Shown: piece after piece, positions 17,059 through 25,022 of the stretch
How positions within the stretch are numbered: position 1 is the first letter of the stretch
How the letters are laid out: every line of letters starts with the position of its first letter
Source: Halorarum halophilum
GTDB lineage: Archaea; Halobacteriota; Halobacteria; Halobacteriales; Haloferacaceae
Reading direction: 5' to 3'
Assembly: GCF_013401515.1 (NCBI RefSeq)
Contig: NZ_CP058529.1
Span: 248,001 to 312,000, forward strand
Length of the DNA stretch: 64,000 nt
Position numbers and translations under genes: made by a program
The notes under the pieces: model-generated
Databases searched by the model: none
Seen by the model: only the letters and a program-made list of their open reading frames with translations
Told to the model about the DNA's origin: nothing

Positions 17059-18687
17059 ATGGCCCGAAGTGACCGGATGGGTGCGCTGCTCATCGGCATC
17101 GACGCGGGGTGTCTCTCGGTCTTCGACCGCCTCGCGGAGGAGGGGGTCGTGCCGAACCTGAGCGCGCTGGTCGACGCGTCCGTCGCTGCGCCGCTGCGGT
17201 CCCAGATCCCTCCCTGGACGCCGAGCGCCTGGCCGTCGATGTACACCGGCGTCAACCCCGGAAAACACGGCGTCTTCGGGTTCACCGGCTTCGACGGCTA
17301 CGACTTCCACGTCGTGACCGGCGGCGACGTCCGCGCCCACCGCCTCTGGACGATGCTCGACCGGCACGGCCTCTCGAGCGTCGTCGTGAACGTCCCCGTG
17401 ACCCACCCGCCCGACGAGATCGACGGCGCGATCATCCCCGGCTTCCTCGCCCCGGAGGACCCGCCGTGCCACCCCGACGGAATCCTCGAGGAGGTACGCG
17501 ACGCCATCGGCGAGTACCGCATCTACCCCCGATACACGCGGGGGGACGACTCGCTGTCCGACGCCGAGAAGATGGAGGAGTACTGCTCGCTCGTGGATAT
17601 GCGTGGCGAGGCGTTCCGCTACCTCGCCGGCCGCTTCGACCCCGATTTCGGCTTCCTGGAGTTCCAGAAGACCGACACCGTCTTCCACGAGTTCGACGGC
17701 GAGTGGGAGAAGGTCAAACGGGTGTACGGGGCGGCGGACGAACAGATCGGCCGCGTCCTCGAGGAGTGCGACCCGGAGCGCGTGTTCGTCGCCAGCGACC
17801 ACGGGATCGGCCGGTACGAGAAACCCGAGTTCCGCGTCAACGCCCTCCTCGAGGACGCCGGGTACGTCGAGACGACGATGGGCGGGAAGGGGATGCCGAC
17901 GTGGAACCTCATGCGCGAGGACCTGCGGGAGGGCAAACAGGCCGAGGAGTGGGAGCCCGGCGCCGTCGAACGCCTCGCCGCGAGGCTCGCGTCGGTCGGG
18001 CTCACCACGCGCCGGGTCGGGCTCGTCCTCGAACGGCTCGGGATCGCCGATCGGACGAGGCAGTACGCGCCGAACGGCGTCGTCAAAACCGGCAACGAGC
18101 AGGTCGACTTTCCGAACTCGACGGCCTACATGCGTGCGCGCACTGAACTCGGCGTTCGGATGAACGTCGAGGGGCGCGACCCGGCGGGGAAGGTCCCGGC
18201 CGACGAGTACGACGACGTCCGCGCGGACCTCGTTCGCGAGCTCGAATCGGTGACCGACCCGGACGGCGAGCCGGTGTTCGAGGAGGTCGCCCCGCGGGAG
18301 CGGTACTTCCACGGACCGTACGCCGACCGCGCGGTCGACGTGGTCACGATTCCGAACGACTTCCAGCACTTCCTCTCCGCACAGCCGAGCGAGGAGTACT
18401 TCGCCGAGACCACGGAGCCCTGGAATCACAAGATCGACGGGGTGTTCCTCGCGAGCGGCGACGGGATCGACACGTCCCGATCGATCGAGGGCGCCCACCT
18501 GTTCGACGTCGCGCCGACGATCCTCTCCGCGCTCGGCGTCCCCCGAAACGATCGGATGGACGGGCGCCCGCTCCCGATCGTCGAGGCGACCGACGCGAGG
18601 TCGTACCCCGAGTACGCGCCTGCGGTACGGGAGGCGATCGACGCGTCGGTCGAGGGACGGCTGGAGGACCTCGGATACGTCGAGTGA
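17059..18687 (+). CDS. Alkaline-phosphatase-superfamily phosphodiesterase/nucleotide pyrophosphatase-like hydrolase
   Basis: This 542-residue soluble protein has the superfamily metal-site order: GIDAG (first Asp), TPSAWPSMYTG with the likely nucleophile Thr/Ser, KTDTVFHEF, ASDHG (Asp-His pair), and a distal His in PWNHKIDGVF. Members hydrolyse phosphodiesters, sulfates or pyrophosphates, and haloarchaeal relatives often sit near glycan genes. No such genes are nearby, so the substrate is open. ATG 17059 chosen; ATG 17077 would also keep the first motif. No signal peptide, so it is cytosolic. Confidence 0.85.
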   Translation: MARSDRMGALLIGIDAGCLSVFDRLAEEGVVPNLSALVDASVAAPLRSQIPPWTPSAWPSMYTGVNPGKHGVFGFTGFDGYDFHVVTGGDVRAHRLWTMLDRHGLSSVVVNVPVTHPPDEIDGAIIPGFLAPEDPPCHPDGILEEVRDAIGEYRIYPRYTRGDDSLSDAEKMEEYCSLVDMRGEAFRYLAGRFDPDFGFLEFQKTDTVFHEFDGEWEKVKRVYGAADEQIGRVLEECDPERVFVASDHGIGRYEKPEFRVNALLEDAGYVETTMGGKGMPTWNLMREDLREGKQAEEWEPGAVERLAARLASVGLTTRRVGLVLERLGIADRTRQYAPNGVVKTGNEQVDFPNSTAYMRARTELGVRMNVEGRDPAGKVPADEYDDVRADLVRELESVTDPDGEPVFEEVAPRERYFHGPYADRAVDVVTIPNDFQHFLSAQPSEEYFAETTEPWNHKIDGVFLASGDGIDTSRSIEGAHLFDVAPTILSALGVPRNDRMDGRPLPIVEATDARSYPEYAPAVREAIDASVEGRLEDLGYVE

Positions 18688-18927
18688 GTCTGACGGACGG
18701 GACCGGCCCATTTGGTCAGTAGAAGCGACGTGACGCCCGGTTTTCGGGACGAGTAGTCCGATGCCGGAGCCGACGACTGACCGATACTGGGCAGTAGTGA
18801 CTTACACGTCGGGGGTGGAACTCGACGTCGAAAGTGGACGGTCGAGAGGGTCCGTTCGGGAGATGGACGCCGAGCGACCCTCGGTCGGGATTCCGCGTCG
18901 GCCGAATCGCGGAAACGGATCAGTTCC

Positions 18928-19623
18928 TCACCGGTTCAGGTAGTCCGGCCGTTCCGCGTACTCGATCGGATCGTGTACCCCCGCCCGCTGGAACGCCTGC
19001 AGCCGGAACGCGCAGGCGTCACACGTTCCGCAGGCGGGCGACTCGTCGCGATAGCAGGACCACGTGTGCTCGAACGGAACGCCGAGTTCCGCGCCGTGTT
19101 CGGCGATGTCGGTCTTCGACCACTCCGCGAACGGTGCCTCGATGGCGATGTCGGTCCCGGGCTTCGTCCCGACGTCAACCATCGTCTCGAACGCCTCGAA
19201 GAACTCGGGACGGCAGTCGGGGTACCCCGAGAAGTCCTCGGAGTGAGCGCCCATGAAGACCGCGCCGCAGTCGTTCGCCTCGGCGAACGAGACGGCCATC
19301 GACAGCAGGTTCGCGTTCCTGAACGGGACGTACGAGGACGGGATCTCATCCGAGTCCAGGTCAGCGTCCTCGACGTCGATCCCGTCGTCGGTGAGGCTCG
19401 ACCCGCCGATCTTCGAGAGGTGGTCCGTGGTCAGGTGGAGGAACTCGGCCGCGTCGTAGTACTCGGCCTGTGCGGTCGCGCACGCGAACTCCCTGGACTC
19501 GGTCCGCTGCCCGTAGGAACTGTGGAGCATGAACAGGTCGAAGCCCCGCTCCTGTGCGACCGCCGCGGCGGTCGCGCTGTCCATCCCACCGGAGGCCAGG
19601 ACGACCGCCCGTCGGGCACTCAT
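18928..19623 (-). CDS. queC: 7-cyano-7-deazaguanine synthase
   Basis: This 231-residue enzyme converts 7-carboxy-7-deazaguanine (from QueE) to preQ0, the precursor that is inserted at G15 of archaeal tRNAs to give archaeosine. The PP-loop SGGMDSATA is at residues 11-19. The C-terminal zinc site has four Cys in SCYRDESPACGTCDAC. It is the last gene of queD-queE-queC, with a 120-nt gap after queE. A hairpin over its Shine-Dalgarno (19631-19656) may control translation. Confidence 0.96.
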   Translation of the reverse strand: MSARRAVVLASGGMDSATAAAVAQERGFDLFMLHSSYGQRTESREFACATAQAEYYDAAEFLHLTTDHLSKIGGSSLTDDGIDVEDADLDSDEIPSSYVPFRNANLLSMAVSFAEANDCGAVFMGAHSEDFSGYPDCRPEFFEAFETMVDVGTKPGTDIAIEAPFAEWSKTDIAEHGAELGVPFEHTWSCYRDESPACGTCDACAFRLQAFQRAGVHDPIEYAERPDYLNR

Positions 19624-19630
19624 CGCGCGT

Positions 19631-19656
19631 CCTCCGCTCCTGCCTTCAGGAGGAGG
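19631..19656 (-). promoter_or_regulatory. Hairpin sequestering the queC Shine-Dalgarno
   Basis: On the minus strand, CCTCC (19656-19652) and TCCTG (19651-19647) face CAGGA (19642-19638) and GGAGG (19635-19631), with loop AAGG and a two-base bulge GC. The GGAGG is the Shine-Dalgarno, ending 7 nt before the queC ATG. All five of its bases are paired in this 10-bp fold. Confidence 0.5.
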
Positions 19657-19743
19657 CGAACGCCGCGCCGCTCCCTCTCGTGGTCGATCGTTTCGTCCGG
19701 TTCCGTCGTTTGTCGGGTCGATTGTGAATAGGTACTCGTCATC

Positions 19744-20520
19744 TCAGGTTCCGGGTGCGTCGTTCCAGAGGTCGACGTGTAACCGCGGCGTGTACCGGTA
19801 GCCGTTACGCATCGCCAGTTCGGCGACGTCGGCTCGTCGCCCGTCGAGTGCGTCTCTCGTCGTCCCTTCCGGCATGAGGAGGACGTCCGAGTCGCGAACG
19901 GTCGTCGTCGCCTCGGTCCGTATCCGCTCGACGATCCGCTCGATCTCCGGGAGGTCGTCCGCGTCCGTCACGACGAACTTCAGTTGTGCGTCGTAGGAGT
20001 CGACCAGTCGGGCCAGCGCGTCCACGTCGATGCGGTTCCCCTCGTGACGCGCTTCCCACTCGCCCTCGCCCTTCGGGTCCTTCGCCGGCGTGGGCGTACT
20101 GGACGCCAGTTTGGGGCTGACGCTCGCCAGGTCGATCGGCGCGTCGCGGTAGATGGTCCCGTTCGTCTCGACGGTCGTGTGGTAGCCCAACTCGTGCAGT
20201 CGCTCCAGGAGCGACACCGACGCTTCGTGGATGAGGGGCTCGCCCCCGGTGAGGACTACGTGGTCGGCCTCCTCGTACGACAGCACGTCCTCGACGACGT
20301 CGTCGACCGTCATCCGGGCGTGCGTCGGCTCCCAGGAGGTGTGGTACGAATCGCAGAACCAGCACCGGAGGTTACACCCGCTCGTTCGGACGAACACGGA
20401 CGGGACGCCGGCCAGTTCGCCTTCCCCCTGGATCGAGTGGAAGAGTTCGTTGATCGGGAGTCCGTCCGCGTCCGGATCTGGCTGCTCGTCGAGCGCGTCG
20501 GCGTTCGAGTTCACCGGCAT
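19744..20520 (-). CDS. queE: 7-carboxy-7-deazaguanine synthase (radical SAM)
   Basis: This 258-residue radical-SAM enzyme makes the 7-deazaguanine ring from the QueD product. The Fe-S motif is C-N-L-R-C-W-F-C (CxxxCxxC), preceded by the substrate-binding FHSIQGEGELAGVPSVFVR. The GGEPL motif (VVLTGGEPLIHE) follows. Start ATG 20520 gives MPVNSNADA and is 5 nt from the queD stop, showing one operon with queD. Confidence 0.95.
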   Translation of the reverse strand: MPVNSNADALDEQPDPDADGLPINELFHSIQGEGELAGVPSVFVRTSGCNLRCWFCDSYHTSWEPTHARMTVDDVVEDVLSYEEADHVVLTGGEPLIHEASVSLLERLHELGYHTTVETNGTIYRDAPIDLASVSPKLASSTPTPAKDPKGEGEWEARHEGNRIDVDALARLVDSYDAQLKFVVTDADDLPEIERIVERIRTEATTTVRDSDVLLMPEGTTRDALDGRRADVAELAMRNGYRYTPRLHVDLWNDAPGT

Positions 20521-20524
20521 GGTG

Positions 20525-20995
20525 TCACTCCAGCATCCCGCCGCCGCACAGTTCGGCGGTCTCACGGACGTCGACGGCGATGGACGAGACCGTCTCCGGG
20601 AGTTCCGCACGGAGTCGCTCCTCGAGGAGGACGCTCATCATCTCGGCCGTCGGCGGAACGTCGAGGACGACGAGCGAGTCGGCGTCACCGCTCGCCTCGA
20701 ACGCCTCGACGAGGGGGTCGCCCTCCTCCACGAGGAATCGATGATCCCAGCCGTCGATGACGTCCGTAACGTCCCCCTTGTCGGCGATCCACCCCTCCTC
20801 GGTGAGCGTTCCCCGAAGTCGGACCTCTATCTCGTAGTTGTGTCCGTGCGGTCGACTGCACTTGCCGTCGTGGTGGAGAAGCCGGTGCCCAGCCGAGATT
20901 CGAATCGGACGGTCCCTCCCCACGTGGAGCGTCCGAGTGACCGACTCTCCTCGATGAATATGCCCTGGGCCTTCTTCGGGTATGTTCTGAGACAT
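20525..20995 (-). CDS. queD: 6-carboxytetrahydropterin synthase
   Basis: This 156-residue PTPS-family enzyme converts dihydroneopterin triphosphate to 6-carboxytetrahydropterin, the first committed deazaguanine step. It shows the catalytic Cys and zinc histidines in HHDGKCSRPHGHNYEIEV, the WIADKGDVTDVI segment and the catalytic Asp/His in GWDHRFLVEEGDP. The extra ~25 N-terminal residues are acidic. First gene of queD-queE-queC. tRNA-Gln lies 77 nt upstream on the same strand. Confidence 0.95.
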   Translation of the reverse strand: MSQNIPEEGPGHIHRGESVTRTLHVGRDRPIRISAGHRLLHHDGKCSRPHGHNYEIEVRLRGTLTEEGWIADKGDVTDVIDGWDHRFLVEEGDPLVEAFEASGDADSLVVLDVPPTAEMMSVLLEERLRAELPETVSSIAVDVRETAELCGGGMLE

Positions 20996-21071
20996 ACTCG
21001 GGTATTACCAGTCTTGGGCTTAGTTCCACTGGTCGGTGCCGTTGCTCCGGAGTCATCGGGCCGGAACGGGA

Positions 21072-21144
21072 TAGTCCCGGGCGGATTCGAACCGCCGTCA
21101 ACGGCTCCAAAGGCCGTTATGATTGGCCACTACACCACGGGACT
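21072..21144 (-). tRNA. tRNA-Gln (anticodon UUG)
   Basis: Acceptor AGTCCCG pairs with CGGGACT (7 bp). The anticodon stem ACGGC/GCCGT encloses loop CTTTGGA, giving anticodon TTG, which reads CAA. The T arm is GGCGG-TTCGAAT-CCGCC. Base 15 is G next to A14, the archaeosine site. Discriminator A is at 21072. CCA is not encoded and there is no intron. Confidence 0.95.
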
Positions 21145-21262
21145 GCTCACGTCGTCCGTAGCCCCGTTCGACTCGTAAACGCTTCGCGTTCACGGACCAC
21201 TACGGGGCGACCGCTGCGGACGTCACTACCTCCGGACGAAACTAAGCGGTTCCGGAACGCGG

Positions 21263-21415
21263 TCAGGCCCGGCGGATGTCGAACCCGTCGCACTCCGGAC
21301 ACTGCTGTCTGTTCATCTGGAACCCCTCTCCACACCCCTGACATTCGAATGCGGCCGGCTGTTCGCCCTCGAGGCCCACGAACCGTCGCAGCCGGCTTGC
21401 AACGCTCCCACCCAT
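21263..21415 (-). CDS. 50-residue zinc-ribbon microprotein
   Basis: The frame runs from ATG 21415 to TGA 21263. A short basic N-terminal helix (SVASRLRRFVGLEG) is followed by a zinc ribbon with two CxxC knuckles, ECQGCGE and QQCPECDG. The ending FDIRRA is typical of haloarchaeal zinc-ribbon microproteins. The function is unknown. It lies between tRNA-Gln and the DtxR-family gene on the same strand. Codon use is normal for the window, which argues against chance. Confidence 0.75.
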   Translation of the reverse strand: MGGSVASRLRRFVGLEGEQPAAFECQGCGEGFQMNRQQCPECDGFDIRRA

Positions 21416-21472
21416 AGAACTTGATGGCCACACTCGGTCCCACCCCTTAACTCCCGCGGGTCGGTCCGTGAC

Positions 21473-21907
21473 TCAGTCCGCGGGGTTCTCCTGTTCGACC
21501 TCGAGATACCGACACGCGTCGGTCTTCGCGTCGAAGCAGTCGGGACACTCCGAGGAGCGGTCGATGATCGTGTCGAGGCGTTCCGCGACCGTGTCGTCGA
21601 TTACCGCCTCGAGCGAGCGGGCCTCCGCGCGGAACTCCTCGACCTCGAGGACGTTCGCGAGGAACCGCTCGATGATGCAGTAGTTCTGGATGGCGTCCCG
21701 CGCGCGGAGGATGCCGTCGTCCGTGAGGCTCACCCCCTTGTACTTCTCGTGTTCCGCGAGGCCGCGGCCCTCCAGTTTCCCGATCATCTCGTTCGCGCTC
21801 GCGGGGCTGACGTCCAGCGCGTCCGCGACCGCGCCGGTCGACGCCGGGCCGTCGTCCATCTCCTGAACCAGGTAGATCGCCTTGAGGTACTGATCTGCAG
21901 TGTTCAT
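21473..21907 (-). CDS. DtxR/SirR-family metal-dependent transcriptional regulator
   Basis: This 144-residue protein has an N-terminal wHTH (MNTADQYLKAIYLVQEM, then VADALDVSPASANEMIGKL) and the DtxR dimerisation/metal domain (AEHEKYKGVSLTDDGILRARD, NYCIIERFLANVLEV). The C terminus has an unusual three-cysteine cluster, ECPDCFDAKTDAC, in place of the common CPHG-type site. There is no FeoA/SH3 domain. Family members repress iron or manganese uptake in the presence of metal. Its ATG overlaps the stop of the ferritin-like gene (ATGA), so they are co-transcribed. Confidence 0.9.
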   Translation of the reverse strand: MNTADQYLKAIYLVQEMDDGPASTGAVADALDVSPASANEMIGKLEGRGLAEHEKYKGVSLTDDGILRARDAIQNYCIIERFLANVLEVEEFRAEARSLEAVIDDTVAERLDTIIDRSSECPDCFDAKTDACRYLEVEQENPAD

Positions 21908-22392
21908 ACTCGTCGCTCCATGATGTCGGTCACTTCCTCGACGCCCTCCGCCTCCTCCTCGCGGATCTCCCGAAGCGTCGCGAGCAGGCGGTCCCGGTCG
22001 ACCGAGAACCGCGAGTCGCTCCCCTCGACCGCCCCGATGAGGTCGTCGTAGAACTTGTACGCCGTCTCCTCGTTGCACAGCTGGTCGTAGAGCAGGCCGT
22101 CGAAGTCTTCCGGTTTGGTCTGCCCGTACTGCGCCTCGACCAGCGCCTCGATCTCCTCGTAGGACACCGACTCCGCGTCGAGTTCCTCGATGATGTCCTC
22201 GAGGCGTTCGCGGTGTTCGGCGGACTCCTCCGCCGCGTGTTCGAGCAGCGCCTCGATCTCGTCGTCGAAGTCCCCGTCCAGTTCCCGGTAGTGGTGGGTG
22301 GACCGTGCCTCGACCACCTCCTCCAGCACCACGCCGATCTGGAGCAGCCTGGCGAGCTGGTGGTCGGAGGTGACCTGCTGGCCGACGCTCAT
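21904..22392 (-). CDS. Ferritin-like diiron-type protein
   Basis: This 162-residue helical protein looks like a four-helix ferritin-like bundle. Acidic and His ligands are in EVVEARSTHHYREL, EEIEALLEHAAEESAEHRERL (ExxH) and a late EEVTDIMERRV. It probably stores or senses iron, but that is inferred from the fold and the co-transcribed DtxR regulator; no ferroxidase set could be confirmed by eye. Start ATG 22392 gives MSVGQQVTSDHQ; divergent from the MFS gene with 139 nt between. Confidence 0.75.
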   Translation of the reverse strand: MSVGQQVTSDHQLARLLQIGVVLEEVVEARSTHHYRELDGDFDDEIEALLEHAAEESAEHRERLEDIIEELDAESVSYEEIEALVEAQYGQTKPEDFDGLLYDQLCNEETAYKFYDDLIGAVEGSDSRFSVDRDRLLATLREIREEEAEGVEEVTDIMERRV

Positions 22393-22531
22393 CGGCGGAT
22401 CGCTCCCGTCGCGCGCTCGGCGAACGATACGGAACTCATTGACCGCATCTCGGGTGACGGGAGACTTAAACGGTTCCCTCGCCGTGTCGATTCGCCAACG
22501 CTCAAGCCCCGGCCCCCCCAACGCCGAACCG

Positions 22532-23734
22532 ATGACGGACCGACGGGACCGGGTCGCGCTCGCGACGGTGGTGTTCGCCGTCATGCTGGCCCAGACGCTC
22601 GTCTACCCGGGCGTCGATCTCCTCGCGGTCGAACTCGGGGGGACGGGCGTCGCGGCCCCCACGCTGTTCCTCTCGGTGGAGTTCGCCGCGTTCGTCCTCT
22701 TCGCGGGCGGGTGGGGCGCATTGAGCGACGCGACGTCCCGCCGCCGGCCGCTCGTCGTCGCGGGGGCGTTCGGCGGCGCCGCGGGCTATCTCGGGCTGGC
22801 GGTGCTTCCCGCCGCCACGGGCCTTCCGTTCGTCGGCGCGCTCCTCCTGCGCGGCCTGCAGGGCGCGCTCACGGTCGGCGCCTTCTCGCTCGCGATGAGC
22901 GCGCTCGCCGACCTGGGCGGCGGAAACGGCCGGAACATGGGCGCCGCGGGCATCGCCATAGGTCTGGGAACCGCGATCGGCGCGCCGCTCGGCGGACAAC
23001 TGTACGAGGTCTCCGTCTTCTGGCCGCTGTACGCCGCCGCCGGCCTCCTCGCCATCGCCGGTCTGCTCGCGCTCCCCGTTCCCGACAGGGCGCCCTCCGG
23101 CGGAAGCGAGCGCGGCCTGGGCGCGCTCGTCCGCGGGCTCCGCGAACGCGGCGATCTGGTCGTCCCGTACGCGTTCGCGTTCGTCGACAGGCTCACGGCC
23201 GGCTTCTTCGCCCTCGTCGGGACGCTGTACTTCCGCGAGGAGTTCGGCCTCGGTCCCGCCGAGACCGGCCTCCTGCTCGCGGCGTTCTTCGCCCCGTTCG
23301 CGCTCCTCCAGTACCCGTTCGGCGTGCTCTCCGACCGGGTCGGACGCGTCGTCCCGGTCGCGGTCGGTTCGGCGACGTTCGGCCTCGCAGTGATCGCCGT
23401 CGGGTTCGCCCCGACGCCGACGCTCGCCGCGGTCGGGATGGTGGCCGTCGGCGTGCTCGGCGCGCTCATGGCCCCTGCCACGCTCGCACTCGTCGTCGAC
23501 CTCGCCGGCGACGACGAGCGGGGCGTGGCGGTCGCGGGGTTCAACGCCGCCGGCAGCCTGGGGTTCCTCGCAGGGTCGCTCGTCGGCGGCGGCGTCGCCG
23601 CGACGTTCGGCTACCTCGCGGCGTTCGGCGTCGCAGGCGGGCTGGAGGTGCTCGTCGCGCTGGCGACGCTGCCGGCGCTGCTCAGGCTGGGACGGCGGAC
23701 CGGGCGGACCGCGGTGTTCGGATCGGGCGACTGA
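22532..23734 (+). CDS. MFS transporter (drug-exporter-like)
   Basis: This 400-residue membrane protein has 12 predicted hydrophobic segments in two halves. The first half has the loop motif GGWGALSDATSRRRPL between TM2 and TM3 (MFS motif A, G-x-L-S-D-x-x-x-R-R). The second half has FGVLSDRVGRVVPV, the same motif. The substrate cannot be told from sequence. ATG 22532 gives MTDRRDRVALATVV. It is divergent from the ferritin-like gene and unrelated to it as far as can be seen. Confidence 0.9.
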   Translation: MTDRRDRVALATVVFAVMLAQTLVYPGVDLLAVELGGTGVAAPTLFLSVEFAAFVLFAGGWGALSDATSRRRPLVVAGAFGGAAGYLGLAVLPAATGLPFVGALLLRGLQGALTVGAFSLAMSALADLGGGNGRNMGAAGIAIGLGTAIGAPLGGQLYEVSVFWPLYAAAGLLAIAGLLALPVPDRAPSGGSERGLGALVRGLRERGDLVVPYAFAFVDRLTAGFFALVGTLYFREEFGLGPAETGLLLAAFFAPFALLQYPFGVLSDRVGRVVPVAVGSATFGLAVIAVGFAPTPTLAAVGMVAVGVLGALMAPATLALVVDLAGDDERGVAVAGFNAAGSLGFLAGSLVGGGVAATFGYLAAFGVAGGLEVLVALATLPALLRLGRRTGRTAVFGSGD

Positions 23735-23838
23735 CGGTTCGCTCGACATCCGCGGCGGTGGCGCGTGGCGGCGCTGGTGATGCGGGCGTGTGTATCGTGC
23801 CACCCAAATGATAACGTATCGCATACACGAGTACGGAT

Positions 23839-24852
23839 ATGGGACCCGAATCGTTCGTAGTCGACTCGGTGCTCCTCTCCGCGCTCGTCTTCCTCGTCGG
23901 GGTCGGGGTGGTACTCGTGAGCGTCGAGAAGTTCATCGAGTACGTCGCCGAGGCTGCGCTCCACTTCGGTGTGTCCGCCTTCCTTCTCACGGTTCTGTTC
24001 GCCGGTGCGGATATCGAAAACGCGGCGCTCGCGCTCGCCGCGATGGGCGGGGATCTCCCCGATGTCGCCCTCGGGGTGGTGCTCGGCGTTGGTGTGTTCG
24101 TGCTCACGTTCACCGTTGGTCTCGCGGGCGTGCTAACGCCGTTCGAGGTTTCCACCCCCCGGCCGTATCTCGCCATCACGTTGGCGTCCCCCACCCTCGT
24201 TCTCGTCTTGTCACTGGATGGAACGCTCTCACGAATGGATGGTGCGGTTCTCTTCGTCGCATACCTGCCGATACTGTTGCTTCTGTATCGATGGGAGACG
24301 AGCGGCGAGACACGGTACTTCGACGACGAGGGACTCGAAGCGGAGTTTAGAGCGGACCGCGAAACGGGTGAGACAGCGAGCACGAACCCGCGATCATCGA
24401 CGCTCCGGGCGAAACTGCTCGCGTTGGTACTGGTGTTTGCGACGGTGGTGGGCATGACGATCGGGGCGGAGGCCACAGTCATCGGTGCGCGGGGGCTGCT
24501 TGCAGCCTCCGGTCTCTCGGGGTTGGCGTTCGGTGCGACGATACTGGCGGTCATCGCCAGTCTCGAAGAGATCCTGCTCACTGTCGAACCCGTGCGTCGC
24601 AATCGGCCGGAGATCGGCGTGGGAAACGTGATAGGGAGCGTCCTGTTCTTCGTCACAGCGAACGTGGGCGTTATCGCGCTTGTCCGCCCGATCACCGTCA
24701 CGCAGGCGGTGTTTTCGATTCACTGGCCGTTTCTCGTCGGCTCCTTGCTGGTGGTGCTCGCACTCTTCTATCGAGGCGAAGTGACGCGAGCGGGCGGGAC
24801 GTTGTTACTTCTCCTGTACGGTGCGTACTGGCTAGCGATCTACGTGCTCTGA
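23839..24852 (+). CDS. CaCA-family cation (Na+/Ca2+ antiporter-like) membrane protein
   Basis: This 337-residue protein has about 10 hydrophobic segments and two alpha-repeat-like regions: FLLTVLFAGADIENAAL (near residue 50) and LAFGATILAVIASLEEILLTVEP (about 230), the latter followed by GVGNVIGSVLFFVTANVG. The canonical GTSLPE and GNxxGS/N motifs are degraded in the first half (AGADIE) and partly kept in the second. It may transport a different cation. A cytosolic loop (about residues 155-195) is acidic. The codons are more A+T-rich than in neighbours, so it may be a recent arrival. Confidence 0.8.
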   Translation: MGPESFVVDSVLLSALVFLVGVGVVLVSVEKFIEYVAEAALHFGVSAFLLTVLFAGADIENAALALAAMGGDLPDVALGVVLGVGVFVLTFTVGLAGVLTPFEVSTPRPYLAITLASPTLVLVLSLDGTLSRMDGAVLFVAYLPILLLLYRWETSGETRYFDDEGLEAEFRADRETGETASTNPRSSTLRAKLLALVLVFATVVGMTIGAEATVIGARGLLAASGLSGLAFGATILAVIASLEEILLTVEPVRRNRPEIGVGNVIGSVLFFVTANVGVIALVRPITVTQAVFSIHWPFLVGSLLVVLALFYRGEVTRAGGTLLLLLYGAYWLAIYVL

Positions 24853-25022
24853 TCCCGGGGTGCGTTTACCCCTCGAAATGGGGGACAAGTATCCGCTGGA
24901 GTGCCCGGTTCCTACCCTGTACGTAGCAATCGGTAGCTCGACTGCGTTGAGCGATTCGAAAGAAACTTACCACAACTCGGGATTTCGACGGAAGCGAACG
25001 AATCGAAAAACGAAGCGACCGT

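Noticed and set aside
18761-18943. 60-codon plus-strand frame after the phosphatase gene
   Set aside because: It runs into the queC 3' end on the opposite strand, lacks any motif and has no promoter; the 240-nt convergent gap is better left empty.
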